Assembly: GCA_027704905.1 (NCBI GenBank)
Contig: CM051020.1
Location: 16,799,996 to 16,863,995 of the forward strand
Origin: Muraenolepis orangiensis
Lineage: Eukaryota; Chordata; Actinopteri; Gadiformes; Muraenolepididae
Reading direction: 5' to 3'
Length of the DNA stretch: 64,000 nucleotides
This document shows positions 18,411 through 31,409 of this stretch, in pieces; the first letter of the stretch is position 1; each line of letters begins with the position of its first letter. The notes under the pieces are model-generated. The model was not told the DNA's origin, did no database searches, and was given only the letters and a program-made list of their open reading frames with translations. The translations under genes were made by a program, and so were the position numbers.

Positions 18411-21124
18411 TTCGTCCCCACCTCCCTCTCTCCAGACGGGTTCTGCCGGGTCCTCCTGGACCACCTGGACTCCCCCGGTGCTGGGTCCAAGATGGAGGTC
18501 CTGGCCGCTCTTAAGATCCTCCTTCTTCAGCACCTCCTGCAGGAGCCACACACCCTCGCTCAGCACCTCCTCCTGTCCCTGCCGCGACACACAGGGGTAC
18601 TGATGACCTGTACTGTCCAACCCCTACCTGCTCCTTAATGACCTGTCTCTGTACCGTCTAACCCCTACCTGCTCCTTAATGACCTGTCTCTGTACTGTCT
18701 AACCCCTACCTGCTCCTTAATGACCCGTCTCTGTACTGTCTAACCCCTACCTGCTCCTTAATGACCCGTCTCTGTACTGTCTAACCCCTACCTGCTCCTT
18801 AATGACCTGTCTCTGTACTGTCTAACCCCTACCTGCTCCTTAATGACCCGTCTCTGTACCGTCTAACCCCTACCTGCTCCTTAATGACCTGTCTCTGTAC
18901 CGTCTAACCCCTACCTTCTCCTTAATGACCCGTCTCTGTACAGTCTAACCCCTACCTGCTCCTTAATGACCTGTCTCTGTACTGTCTAACCCCTACCTGC
19001 TCCTTAATGACCCGTCTCTGTACTGTCTAACCCCTACCTGCTCCTTAATGACCCGTCTCTGTACTGTCTAACCCCTACCTGCTCCTTAATGACCCGTCTC
19101 TGTACAGTCTAACCCCTACCTGCTCCTTAATGACCCGTCTCTGTACTGTCTAACCCCTACCTGCTCCTTAATGACCCGTCTCTGTACTGTCTAACCCCTA
19201 CCTTCTCCTTAATGACCCGTCTCTGTACTGTCTAACCCCTACCTGCTCCTTAATGACCTGTCTTTGTACTGTCTAACCCCTACCTGCTCCTTAATGACCC
19301 GTCTCTGTACTGTCTAACCCCTACCTGCTCCTTAATGACCTGTCTCTGTACAGTCTAACCCCTACCTGCTCCTTAATGACCCGTCTCTGTACTGTCTAAC
19401 CCCTACCTGCTCCTTAATGACCTGTCTCTGTACTGTCTAACTCCTACCTGCTCCTTAATGACCCGTCTCTGTACTGTCTAACCCTACGCTCCTAGACCTG
19501 TCATGTACTGTCTAACCCTACTGCTCCTTAATGACCTGTCTTTGTACTGTCTAACCCAGCAGCCTCTGGTGTGTGAAATGCTAAATGTAGCACTATGTCT
19601 GGGAGGTGCCGGCAACAGTGAGGTCATCAACCTCCTGGTTCTCCTGGCCAATCAGACGCTGTCCCTCAGGTGGGTCTGTCTCCCCCTCCCCCCTCTCAAA
19701 GTTAGATGTTACTGACCTGTAACCATGGTGACAAAGTTGTTGTAACTGACCTGTAACCATGGTGAAATAGATATTGTAACTGACCTGTAACCATGGTGAC
19801 GTAGATGTTGTTACTGACCTGTAACCATGGGGACATAGATGTTGTATCTGACCTGTAACTATGGTGACGTAGATGTTGTTACTGACCTGTAACCATGGTG
19901 ACATAGATGTTGTAACTGACCTGTAACCATGGTGACATAGATGCTGTTACTGACCTGTAACCATGGGGACATAGATGTTGTAACTGACCTGTAACCATGG
20001 TGATGTGTGGCCCCCTCCCCCAGCCAGGCGGCGGTGGGTCTGTTGGAGGGTCTCGGGGTGCAGGAGGCTGAGCGGTGGCTGCAGCCGGAGTTCCAGTCCT
20101 GGGGTAGAGAGACCCCCTCTTGGACCAGCCTGCAGGACCGAGCTGCTCACTGGCTCTCCTCCTGGACCTCCAGATACCAAGTAGGACTCTGTTAGTTCCT
20201 CCCCTTCCTGTGAGCCCCTCCCCTTCCTGTGAGCCCCTCCCCTACCTGTGACCCCCTCCCCTTCCTGTGTCAGCAGGAAGGCAGTGGACCCGAGCGGCCG
20301 GATGCCTCCTCCTCCATCGATGTCCTCAACTTCTTCTGCTCCTCCAGGAGAGACCAGCAGGAGGCGCCAGGGGCCCGACACGACACCGTGAGGCTGAGGG
20401 CCCCGCCAGCCTGGTACACACACATAGAACTACATAGACACATATAGAACTACAGAGACACATATATAGAACTCACATAGAACACAGAGACTATAGAACT
20501 ACAGAGACACATATAGAACTACAGAGACACATTTAGAACTACAGACTCATATAGAACTACAGCAACACATCAAGTCAAGTTTATTGTCACTTCACAGTTT
20601 ACACAAGTATAAAGCAGTGATGTGAAAATCTTGTGTGCAATACCAGACGACAGACAGCAGTTATAAAATAAGATAAGATTTAGAACTACAGAGACTCATA
20701 TAGAACTACATTCAGACATATATAGAAATACATAAAGACACAAATACAGAGAGACATTTAATACTGTGTGTGTGTGTGTGTGTATAGTGGTCCTAATCCT
20801 ATCCAGCGTCTTGGAGAGACTCACAGCATGATGAGAAGACAAAGAACAGGTGACACACACACACACATCTAATGGTCATAATGCCATGGTATTGATATGC
20901 TGATATAATAATGTATTGAATAATAATATTGATAGTATTGATGACCCCCAGGAGCAGCCCTGCCTCCCCTCCGTACCCGCCCCTCCCTCACTGGCTTCCC
21001 TCGGGTCCTCAGCCTCCCGCTGCCTCACCTCAGCCTCCTCCCTCTGGCCCTGCCCGCATGGCCGCTGGTCGCCACGGCAACGCACCGACGCTTCTTCTTC
21101 CTGGAGGATTCTCACCTGAAATAG
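16343..21124 (+). CDS. WDR97-like protein, C-terminal homology only, 11 exons
   Basis: Exons 16343-16792, 17135-17347, 17471-17596, 17881-18036, 18167-18271, 18411-18596, 19560-19669, 20024-20180, 20277-20413, 20788-20849 and 20952-21124 join in frame to 624 residues. The protein opens with a 10-residue repeat region (VQRDQEVQRG), followed by proline-rich stretches (exons 2 and 4). A helical repeat-like domain follows (FLLQFVEENWFKHLYPQ, GSKMEVLAALKILLLQHLLQ, EVINLLVLLANQTLSLR). The tail has SSIDVLNFFCSSRR, PIQRLGETHSMM and a final RFFFLEDSHLK. This order of motifs matches the C-terminal part of WDR97 as I remember it. No WD40 repeats precede it here, so it is a shortened or split homologue. 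In human, WDR97 neighbours MAF1, which lies 11 kb downstream here. The role is unknown; the X-box hints at cilia or sperm flagella. The start is the ATG right after the acceptor at 16342. Confidence 0.72.
16385..16670 (+). repeat. 30-bp coding minisatellite in the WDR97-like gene
   Basis: Nine to ten copies of a 30-bp unit (GTCCAGAGAGACCAGGAGGT plus GCAGAGGGGG) encode VQRDQEVQRG in frame. Substitutions are few, so expansion is recent. Confidence 0.9.
16800..17100. repeat. GTTAGTTAGTGATAGTTAGG satellite
   Basis: Degenerate GTTAGT/GTGATA units fill the first coding intron of the WDR97-like gene. Confidence 0.85.
18260..18375. repeat. 23-bp minisatellite copying the exon 5 donor
   Basis: Five copies of CCTACCCCCAGGTAGGACAC plus ACC. 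The first copy is the real exon 5 end and donor (CTGTACCCCCAG before GTAGGAC at 18272). Confidence 0.9.
18597..19558. repeat. 41-bp minisatellite filling a whole intron
   Basis: About 23 copies of a 41-bp unit (TTAATGACCCGTCTCTGTAC plus TGTCTAACCCCTACCTGCTC C) occupy essentially the full intron from donor (GGG before GTACTG) to acceptor. The final unit supplies the acceptor: TGTACTGTCTAACCCAG. Almost no unique intron sequence remains. Confidence 0.93.
19700..20010. repeat. 34-bp minisatellite CTGACCTGTAACCATGGTGA
   Basis: About nine copies in the next intron, ending near the acceptor at 20023. The GTAACCATGGTGAC core is one mismatch from an RFX X-box on the reverse strand. Confidence 0.88.
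20571..20680 (-). mobile_element. LINE 3'-end fragment
   Basis: About 110 bp nearly identical to 53222-53325, the 3' untranslated tail of the LINE described there (TCAAGTCAAGTTTATTGTCA, GTGATGTGAAAATCTTGTGT, ACGACAGACAGCAGTTATAA). It is 5'-truncated, as usual for non-LTR insertions, and lies between arrays of CATATAGAACTACAGAGACA. Confidence 0.75.
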
Positions 21125-21479
21125 AGTTCACCTGGAGGGCTTTATTGTGGAGTAGTGATCTTTAGGAGACCAAATGAACCCTGATGATCAATCAATCAGC
21201 TGAACACAGTGGTGGGTGTTTTGAGCGGTTTATAACATCGATATTTTACAATACAAATCCAAAGTATGAAGCTAAATGCTTTCCACGATTAAAAGTTAAG
21301 AAATACGTCCATTGTCAACGTTACGATACAGACCGCTAGCGCTACAAACGTTGTTCAAGAGTTGAACTCTGACTTCACAATTCATTCATCATAAAAAATG
21401 CTTTTTAAAGTCATTCAAAATGTCTTCTTTTAAAATAAGGTCATAAAAATGACCTGGTTGTCAGGCACTTGAACAGATG

Positions 21480-21529
21480 GTCTAGACTGTAGTCTACCAG
21501 GAGGTCTAGACTGTAGTCTACCAGGAGGT

Positions 21530-21545
<16 letters not shown>
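21480..21545. repeat. Repeat of the lrrc14-like stop region
   Basis: Two and a half copies of a 28-bp unit (GGAGGTCTAGACTGTAGTCT plus ACCA) start at the stop codon. On the minus strand each copy begins GACCTCCTGG, the codons for D-L-L preceding the TAG, so the 3'UTR repeat is a tandem copy of the terminal codons. Confidence 0.8.
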
Positions 21546-23673
<2,128 letters not shown>

Positions 23674-23830
23674 TGCGCTCTGACTCCAATGAGATATAGG
23701 AACGATGTAGAAGTCTCTCAACGCTCTCGTCCTTCGGTGTTTACTAAATTACGCTGCCGACGCATACTGATGACGACGCGACCGGAAGGAGGGTTTCACG
23801 TGACGTCACGGGCCTCCGTCCCGGGGAGCA
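23674..23830 (-). promoter_or_regulatory. Promoter region of the lrrc14-like gene
   Basis: GC-rich sequence upstream of the ATG at 23673 contains an ETS-like ACCGGAAG and the composite TTTCACGTGACGTCAC (23794-23809), an E-box CACGTG fused to a full CRE TGACGTCA. The same 16-mer recurs at 31332. Confidence 0.5.
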
Positions 23831-25289
23831 AAGAATGGAAACCATCAGAGTACACATGTACACTTTGTAGTGAACATTTAATCAAAGGTTTAACACTAGG
23901 GTTTTAATGGTTATATGTTTAGTCATATCTTTACGTAATCCTTCTGCATGGTTCGAGTGGCCTGGCCGTTCTATTGGAGGGAGTCTGCGTTACATCGTTA
24001 CATCAACCGGGAGTACTTTAAACCCGTTTAGTTTAAATACTAATGTCAGTTTGTAAGAGTGTCGTGAGGTTTGTTGTACTTGTACAATGACAATAAAGGT
24101 ATTCTGATACTGGACCATCGATATATTGTAGTCATGACTTAAGGGAGTGATTCTGATCCATGAACACATCTGGAGGGACAGAGCTGATTCCAGTGGTTTA
24201 AATACAGTCTGTGGACCACAGGGGGCCAACACGTACAGTCTGCTCACATCTTTGTTCTTTAGGTCATTAAATAGTCAGGGGTTAATGCATCTCACAAGTA
24301 TGTTCATTTAGGTCAAATCACACAGTTTGTTAATCAGATCAAATCATTAGAGGGGAACTTGACCCTTGATTCTTACTTGTAGCTGCCATGTGGATAAAGG
24401 ATATTACCAATATGTGGATGTGAATATTGCTTATAGGAGGCATAATGTGATTATTGGAAGAATATAATAAGTCAAGATTAGTATAGCATTAAACCAACAT
24501 GACAAAAACAAAAAGTCAACCACAGTAGGATTCATATTTTTATTATAAAATACAATTGATGTTTTGAATTGCAGATTAAAACACTGAACACAGTGTCCAA
24601 ATCATTTAGAAAGAAGCAACCAATGAAACCAATCCTGCCTTAACAACTCTAAACCCGGACCCTAAACCCTGACCCCTCTGGAGGGTAAGGAAACACATGA
24701 GATTGAGATGAACACATTGGAGGGATCCCTCCTTCCATGGGTATAGAGTAGAGAACCGTGAAGTTGGGAGGTTAGTAAAGAGACAGACATGTAGGCAAGG
24801 CAAACAGGTGAGTAGTGCGTCAGCACATCTGGTGACGAGAGCCTTTTGAACACAAGGTCTGCTTCATACGCCAACACAAAAAACAATGTTGGTCTGCTCA
24901 GAGGAAGGTCCAACATGTGGTGACACCAAGCTGTGGAGGAGATGAATCCTCAGTCCAGAGACGACTCCAGCTGGGATGAGGTGCTGTTCATTGGTCAAAT
25001 AAATAAGCACATGTTCAGTTTAGGACAATGGGTTTAAACACAGGTTGGATCATCATCTCAGGGTTTGGATGCTGGGTGAACATCTGATGGCACCGAATGT
25101 TTGCAACTATGCAGAACGCCAAAGTAGTGAAATCAATAGAATATTACAACGGTAGTTTGTTAATAATTTACCTGAAGGTCAACATTAGCTTCAGACATCT
25201 GTGTTTTCTTCTTGAGGATGATGCTCAGATGAGTCAGGATACAGCTCAGGTGTGTCTGCCCCAGATCAAAACAGGATTTCAACAACCAT
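23831..25289. other. Intergenic stretch with no confident gene
   Basis: Mostly unique AT-rich DNA. 24071-24107 ends in TACAATGACAATAAAGGTAT, a typical tail of 5'-truncated fish LINEs. A minus-strand segment at about 25171-25265 reads open between an acceptor-like and a donor-like site (CTTCAG before GTAAAT), with no recognisable product. Nothing else supportable seen. Confidence 0.4.
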
Positions 25290-26175
25290 TGCTATAGTCA
25301 TAGCAGCACTACTAACAACAGCTGGTAAACATAACCCCAGGTATGAGTTACCTCAAAATCACACAGAATTCAAATTGAACAAACATATCCCTCTACAATA
25401 ACCAGCCAGCAGACTTAAAAAGAACCGCAGGGCTTTTAGTGTTTCAAATAAGCTTGGTGATGGTTACCCTCAGGTCCATCCTGGTGCCTCTGGTCCCCAG
25501 CCTCTGGTCCATCCTGGTGCCTCTGGTCCATCTTGGTGCCCTCTGGTCCATCCTGGTGCCTCTGGTCCCCAGCCTCTGGTCCATCCTGGTGCCTCTGGTC
25601 CATCCTGGTGCCTCTGGTCCCCAGCCTCTGGTCCATCCTGGTGCCTCTGGTCCCCAGCCTCTGGTCCATCCTGCTATAGTCATAGCAGCACTACTAACAA
25701 AGACAACTGGTAAACATAACCCCAGGTATGAATTACCTCAAAATCGCACAGAATTCAAATTGAACAAACATATCCCTCTACAATAACCAGCCAGCAGACT
25801 TAAAAAGAACCGCAGGGCTTTTAGTGCTTCAAATAAGCTTGGTGATGGTTACCCTCTGGTCCATCCTGGTGCCTCTGGTCCATCCTGGTGCCTCTGGTCC
25901 CCAGCCTCCGTTCCATCCTGGTGCCTCTGGTCCCCAGCCTCTGATGCCTCTGGTCCCCAGCCTCTGGTGCCTCTGGTCCATCCTGGTGCCTCTGGTCTCC
26001 AGCCTCTGGTCCATCCTGGTGCCTCTGGTCCATCCTGGTGCCTCTGGTCCCCGCCTCTGGTCCATCCTGGTGCCTCTGGTCCCCAGCCTCTGGTCCATCC
26101 TGGTGCCTCTGGTCCCCAGCCTCTGGTCCATCCTGGTGCCTCTGGTCCCCAGCCTCTGGTCCATCCTGGACCTCA
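25290..26175. repeat. Tandem 380-bp duplication with embedded minisatellite
   Basis: A unique block of about 170 bp (25294-25465, from TATAGTCATAGCAGCACTAC) is repeated at 25674-25855 with about 97% identity by eye. Each copy is followed by a minisatellite of about 26 bp, TCCATCCTGGTGCCTCTGGT with CCCCAGCCTCTGG, at 25480-25672 and 25855-26170. The duplicated block holds a short plus-strand open frame with a hydrophobic stretch (AIVIAALLTTAGKHNPRYEL). Confidence 0.85.
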
Positions 26176-27917
26176 AATTCCTTTGCTGAGGGTCTGCTTC
26201 CCACTAAGTGAAGTGACTGAACCTGGTGAGCCGGTTCAATCCTTCTCCACAGAGAGCACATTGAGAAGGACAGCCTCATATGAATGCTGCATACTCTGAA
26301 TATGTGTAAATACAGAAGGTAAACGTGCTCACCTGTACTGGTGGACATGGTACAGTACGGACGGAAGACAGCAAGTACTGGAGTTTCTCCCGCTGTAAAC
26401 AAAACATACATAAGAATCACATGGAACAATAACCAGAGACAGCAAGTTATTTCGATTTTTAAATGTATTTCTTATGAAAGCGTCCTCTGTCCCGTCTTAA
26501 CTTTACAAGTCACTTCACATTTCCAAGTTAGAAGATAGATTATGTATTTTTTAACGAGACAGTGCTTTGCATAGCGCGTCACCACATTCCCTCATGGACA
26601 CAAATCAACAGGACGCTGAAGAGGAGCAACGATGTCCTTCCGAGTCAACAGCAGCAGTTCTACCCAACAATAAACTTGACTTCTGAACAGCCCTGTCATT
26701 TGATTTTGTATTAATAAGCTAATTAAAGCATTAATATTGAACACGTTGAACCATTTTTCAAGCCTAGAAGAGACTGCTGAGATACGACTGACTTTTCAAC
26801 AATAAAGTGGCCTCCACCAGTAGGTGGACACCTTGTGACAAACTACCTGTTACCATTTTAACCCTGTTCAGTCCTATAGTCTCTACTACTGCTACATGTG
26901 GGACATATGTCCATTGTTTTAGCCGTTATATAGTATTGAATTGTAGTCGATTCATACTGCGGGATAGATGGGTAACCTATCACAAACGCATGGTGTAAAA
27001 ATAAAAAGTAATGTCATTCCATTTACTATGGTTTAACTTATGAGAAGGTAACATATGTTTACAATGGTAGTTTTAGCACTTGATGTACAAAGAGCACTAA
27101 GCGATGATCAATATGATATGAAATATATGAATATGAAAATAGTAAAATCATACTTTACCATATTCAGGTGCTGGATTGTATAGAAGTGTGGAAAAGCGAA
27201 ATCGTTTCTGCGCCTCAAAATGTTCTGCAGCCTTCAAATGGGTCTTCGTTGGTCAAAATTAGACGCGCAAGTAGAACGCAGTAAGAGCCGTTATTATCGC
27301 AAGTATGGAAAACGCCATAATTTTTTTTATCTGGCTGATGTTATGCAAAAGCCAACCCTGAGGTGACAGCCTCCAACTAACTGCCAGTTGTGTCCTAAAA
27401 AACACCAACTACCAACCTCTGCAGGACGCACACAACAGTCCAACTAGAATCCTAAATTCCAGTAGGAACCAACCCATTAAGAAGCGTAACCAGCACCTCA
27501 CCTTGAGCTGAACGACGGGAGATCTTGTAGTCCAGTGATCCTCTTCATTTTAAAACCCATCCAACAGACTTACCTTGAGGCGATCTAGTAGTTTGTTGCT
27601 GTTGGTTTCTGTACTATTCATTCAGTGTGACTTTACATGGCGCTGCACCCCATGTGTACAAGGAACCAAACTAACCACCAACAACTAATGTTGTTCCTAC
27701 CACTCAAACTAAAATCCTTACCTAAACTATTAAAATCTAAAAACCGTGACCTTTACAAAACACAATTCTCTAGATGATTCCAGGTACTAACTAGACCAAC
27801 AAAAAAAAACACCTAGCTCACAGAACACCAACCATAGCCCTGCGACATTAGGCCAAATGTGTCCGCTCCCTCAATATGCCCAAAAACGAATGCCATCTAC
27901 ATAGCACCTCCATCTTA
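26176..27917. other. Intergenic stretch with possible minus-strand exons
   Basis: No known protein recognised. Three minus-strand segments have canonical flanks. At 26392-26333 (60 bp), TTTACAG precedes and GTGAGC follows, open as GETPVLAVFRPYCTMSTST. At about 27608-27574, ACAG precedes and CTCAAG meets GTAAGT, open as ETNSNKLLDRLK. At about 27560-27503, CTCAAG meets GTGAGG. These could be exons of an unidentified gene or a noncoding RNA. 26690-27480 otherwise shows nothing. Confidence 0.35.
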
Positions 27918-30140
27918 CTGATGGAGGTGTGGTCTGAGGGACCAGATATGCATGCTAGTACAGCGCTGTCTGAAGTCTACAGTTCTGTAGAAGGGTCTCC
28001 TCAGGGGAAGCAGAGTGTTCAAGTGTCTGTTATAATATCAGTTACATGAACTGGGACGTCCTTCCACATGGAGACGTTGGGTGTTACTCCTCTCAGCGAC
28101 TAGAACACAACTTGGATCTTTCGACCAGAGAACACGTTTCAACGTTCCTCTCCATAGATCTTGAAGCCCAAGTGAAGGTTTCTCTACCTCCTCAGCTGAA
28201 GAAGATCAACTGCAGCTTGAAGAGGACTAGTTGGGATAGTTCCAAGATTGTTTCTGATTTAAGGGGACCCATCTTCCAGGTTGAGCTAGCCCTGTACAAC
28301 ACAATACAGTTCAGCCATAGAAGACTTGCATCTTGGTGCAAGAGTAATAAGATACACTCCAAAGAGCTGGCCGTCCATACAGCCTGTAGGAAGGGTCGCC
28401 TCACTCCAGGTCTGAATATTTAATATCCAGCGACAGACGGTTTCCTGCAAATGTTCCAACTTCTGATTTCTTTCTTTGTCGAAAGTCATTAGTCCATCGT
28501 CCATTTAAGTCCTCTTGTTGCATCCTTCATTTACACTGCAGAACACCGTCCTCCTGCCCAGTGAGCGCAATCCTTCCAGGTTCTTGAGTTGTACTGGAAT
28601 GCTCAAGTATACATGGGGCCCCTCCCCTTTGATTAAGTTTACCATTCCATATCAACACGCCCCATCATGTAGTACCCTAGGCCAGGTCAAACCCTAGCCA
28701 CTCCCACATGTAGTACCCTAGGCCAGGTCAAACCCTAGCCACTCCCACATGTAGTACCCTAGGCCAGGTCAAACCCTAGCCACTCCCACATGTAGTACCC
28801 TAGGCCAGGTCAAACCCTAGCCACTCCCACATGTAGTACCCTATGCCAGGTCAAACCCTAGCCACACCCACATGTAGTACCCTATGCCAGGTCGAACCCT
28901 AGCCACACCCCCATGTAGTACCTTATGCCAGGTCGAACCCTAGCCACACCCCCATGTAGTACCTTATGCCAGGTTGAACCCTAGCCACTCCCACATGTAG
29001 TACCCTATGCCAGGTTGAACCCTAGCCACACCTCCATGTAGTACACTATGCCAGGTCGAACCCTGACCACACATGTAGTACACTATGCCAGGTCGAACCC
29101 TGACCACACATGTAGTACCCTATGCCAGGTCGAACCCTAGCCACTCCCACCTGTAGCACCCTATGCCAGGTCAAACCCTAGCCACACCCACATGTAGTAC
29201 CCTATGCCAGGTCAAACCTTAGCCACACCCACATGTAGCACCCTATGCCATTTCAAACCCTAGCCACACCCACATGTAGTACCCTATGCCAGGTCAAACC
29301 TTAGCCACACCCACATGTAGTACCCTATGCCAGGCCGAACCCTGACCACACACACACAGTACCATATGCCAGGTCGAACCCTAGCCACACCCACATGTAG
29401 TACCCTATGCCAGGTCAAACCTTAGCCACGCCTCCATGTAGTACCCTATGCCAGGTCAAACCCTAGCCACACACACATGTAGCACCCTATGCCAGGTCAA
29501 ACCCTAGCCACACCCACATGTAGTACCCTATGCCAGGTCAAACCCTAGCCACACCCACATGTAGTACCCTATGCCAGGTCAAACCCTAGCCACACAGTAG
29601 TAGTAGTATGCCAGTATGACATGTAGTACGAAACGATAAACAAACAAAAACGCTAACGATTTCACCCAAGCTACACAGTATAAATAGACAGTTACATTGT
29701 AAATTGAATAAAGTAGTTTGAGTCTGCAGTGACTGAACAATCCACTGGTCATTAGCACGTTGTCATCCGTCAGTTATCCAGAACGCAGCAGAAGCTAGCA
29801 GAACAAAGTTAAAACTTTTTTAACTGAAATTGTGCTCTACAGAAACCATCGGCAAGCCTTCACAATGTATGGAGGGAACGTTAAAACGTGTTCTACGGTT
29901 CTCCAGAGTCCGACCTCAACTGAGTTCTAGTCGGTGAGGGGAAGATCACATCTTCCCCACGGCTCTGCGCCTTGGGGGAAACGTCACCATCTTGAGGACA
30001 TCCTGGTTCATGTGACTGATGTCTCCAGGGATTCTTCAGCAGTCCGTTTCTCCTGAGGAGCACGGCTACAGAACTATAGACCTCAGACAGCGTTGTACTA
30101 GCATGTATACCTGGTCCCTCAGACCACACCTCCATCAGGA
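27918..30140. repeat. Inverted duplication flanking a minisatellite
   Basis: 27918-28140 (plus) and 29885-30140 (minus) are inverted copies of about 220 bp at roughly 75-80% identity by eye. The shared core is TGGAGGTGTGGTCTGAGGGA, followed by matching GTGATCTTC/GTTACATGAAC blocks. Both copies keep an open MEVWSEGP..HAST.LSEVYSSV reading. Between the arms lie unique DNA and a 41-bp minisatellite. This may be an old foldback or DNA transposon, or two opposed copies of an unknown exon; no target duplication was found. Confidence 0.5.
28660..29605. repeat. 41-bp minisatellite, about 23 copies
   Basis: Unit CACATGTAGTACCCTATGCC plus AGGTCAAACCCTAGCCACAC, with patchy variants (CTAGGCC early, CTATGCC later) showing local homogenisation. 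It lies between the arms of the inverted duplication. Confidence 0.93.
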
Positions 30141-30724
30141 AGATGCTCGGTGTTGATGGCCGTGTCCCAGGGAGGGTTCAGCTTCTGGGACACTTCTGGT
30201 ATAACAGACCTACAACGCTCACTTAGAACGGAGACTTGAACCACAAGTAATTAGGCCATTAGGCCATGCACCAAAATAAATCCTTCCTATTGATGAACCT
30301 CCACCTCGTGTGGGTGAAGTCATCCAACTGGGAAGACGAGAATAAAATAGGAATGACTTACAGTTCAGTTTCTTCTTCATAGTTCAGCTGTGACTCTTCA
30401 TTAACTGTGAAGTCACACACACACAATTAACATCCAATTCAACAGGATTAGATTAGATACCAACTAGTCTGTCTCTCAGTCTGTCTCTCTCTCTGTCTCC
30501 TGACGCCTCCATGTTTCACACACAGTTAATCACTTTAATAAACCTGTTATTTTCTACACTACTTTGTTGTCCGTCTCTTTACGTTATGAGTCAGGGGAAT
30601 CTAGTCCTAACATAAATGTAGGCTACATGCGCTAGGCTACATAATTGTTTAAGACGAGCTGTCAGAGACAACGTTCCTATTTTACTATATTCCAATTAGT
30701 AGCCTCCATGCCTCCATGTTAATA
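30141..30724. other. Intergenic, candidate small minus-strand exon
   Basis: A 46-bp minus-strand segment near 30408-30363 is preceded by ACTTCACAG and followed by GTAAGTC, and is open as NEESQLNYEEETEL. Otherwise AT-rich unique sequence with a short (CT)n near 30480. Confidence 0.3.
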
Positions 30725-30960
30725 ATACATTGTATTTATAAGCGCACTTTTAATTTGCGTAGACAAAACTCAAAAGTGCTACAGCGTAAAAATGGTTAAA
30801 ATAAAACTAAATAAAAGCAGCGACGTGCATGGCATGGTTTTAATTTTAAATCCATTAAAAGGCTATTCTAAAAAGATGCGTTTTAGGCCTTTTTAGCTGG
30901 TTTGGGAGGCCGCTCCACAGTCTGGGAGCAGGAGGCTCGGTTACCCCCATGGTTGTTCTA
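30725..30960. mobile_element. Copy of an abundant teleost interspersed repeat
   Basis: The order TTTATAAGCGCACTTTTAAT, AAAAGTGCTACAG, TAAAAAGATGCGTTTTAGGC and GGCCGCTCCACAGTCTGGGA followed by GGCTCGGTTACCCCCATGG is one I recognise as a common fish dispersed repeat. Family name not certain. Confidence 0.55.
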
Positions 30961-31331
30961 CTCACAGCAGGTCGGACACGTGTTGGAGAAGTCTTCATCA
31001 GAGCTGTGAACCAGAGGAACAGTATTAACAGTCACTAGACGACTGGTAACCATCACATCACATCACACTCTGGTTCAATTCAGTGTGAACTCTCATATTA
31101 CCGATCAGGAGCCAAGGGACTGAGACCTGGACCAAGCAGCGCGCTGCAGCAGGTGACCTTAATGAGTACACCCAAACGGAATACTTATACTATTACATTA
31201 AATGGTGCGGGAGTCAATAAACTACTCGTTTGATCTTAAATGATATACCGAAATTAAAAACACATTTTTATTAAATATTTATTAAATACAAATTGTACTG
31301 ATTCGGACAGCCTTCATAGTCGAGCAGAAGC

Positions 31332-31347
31332 TTTCACGTGACGTCAC
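31332..31347. promoter_or_regulatory. E-box/CRE composite element
   Basis: TTTCACGTGACGTCAC, identical to the 16-mer in the lrrc14-like promoter at 23794. No recognised gene starts here, so it may mark the promoter of an unannotated transcript. Confidence 0.45.
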
Positions 31348-31409
31348 AGCCTCATGGGAACGCCCACCTAGAGCCAAACACGTCTTTCTTAACCAGGTTT
31401 AGACTAAAT

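Noticed and set aside
18600..19558. Possible CRISPR-like array
   Set aside because: Direct repeats without unique spacers, eukaryotic context and an intronic location; it is a minisatellite.
28046..28423. 125-residue plus frame as a gene
   Set aside because: No recognisable domain, no splice or promoter support, and part of it lies in the inverted duplication; left as unexplained sequence.
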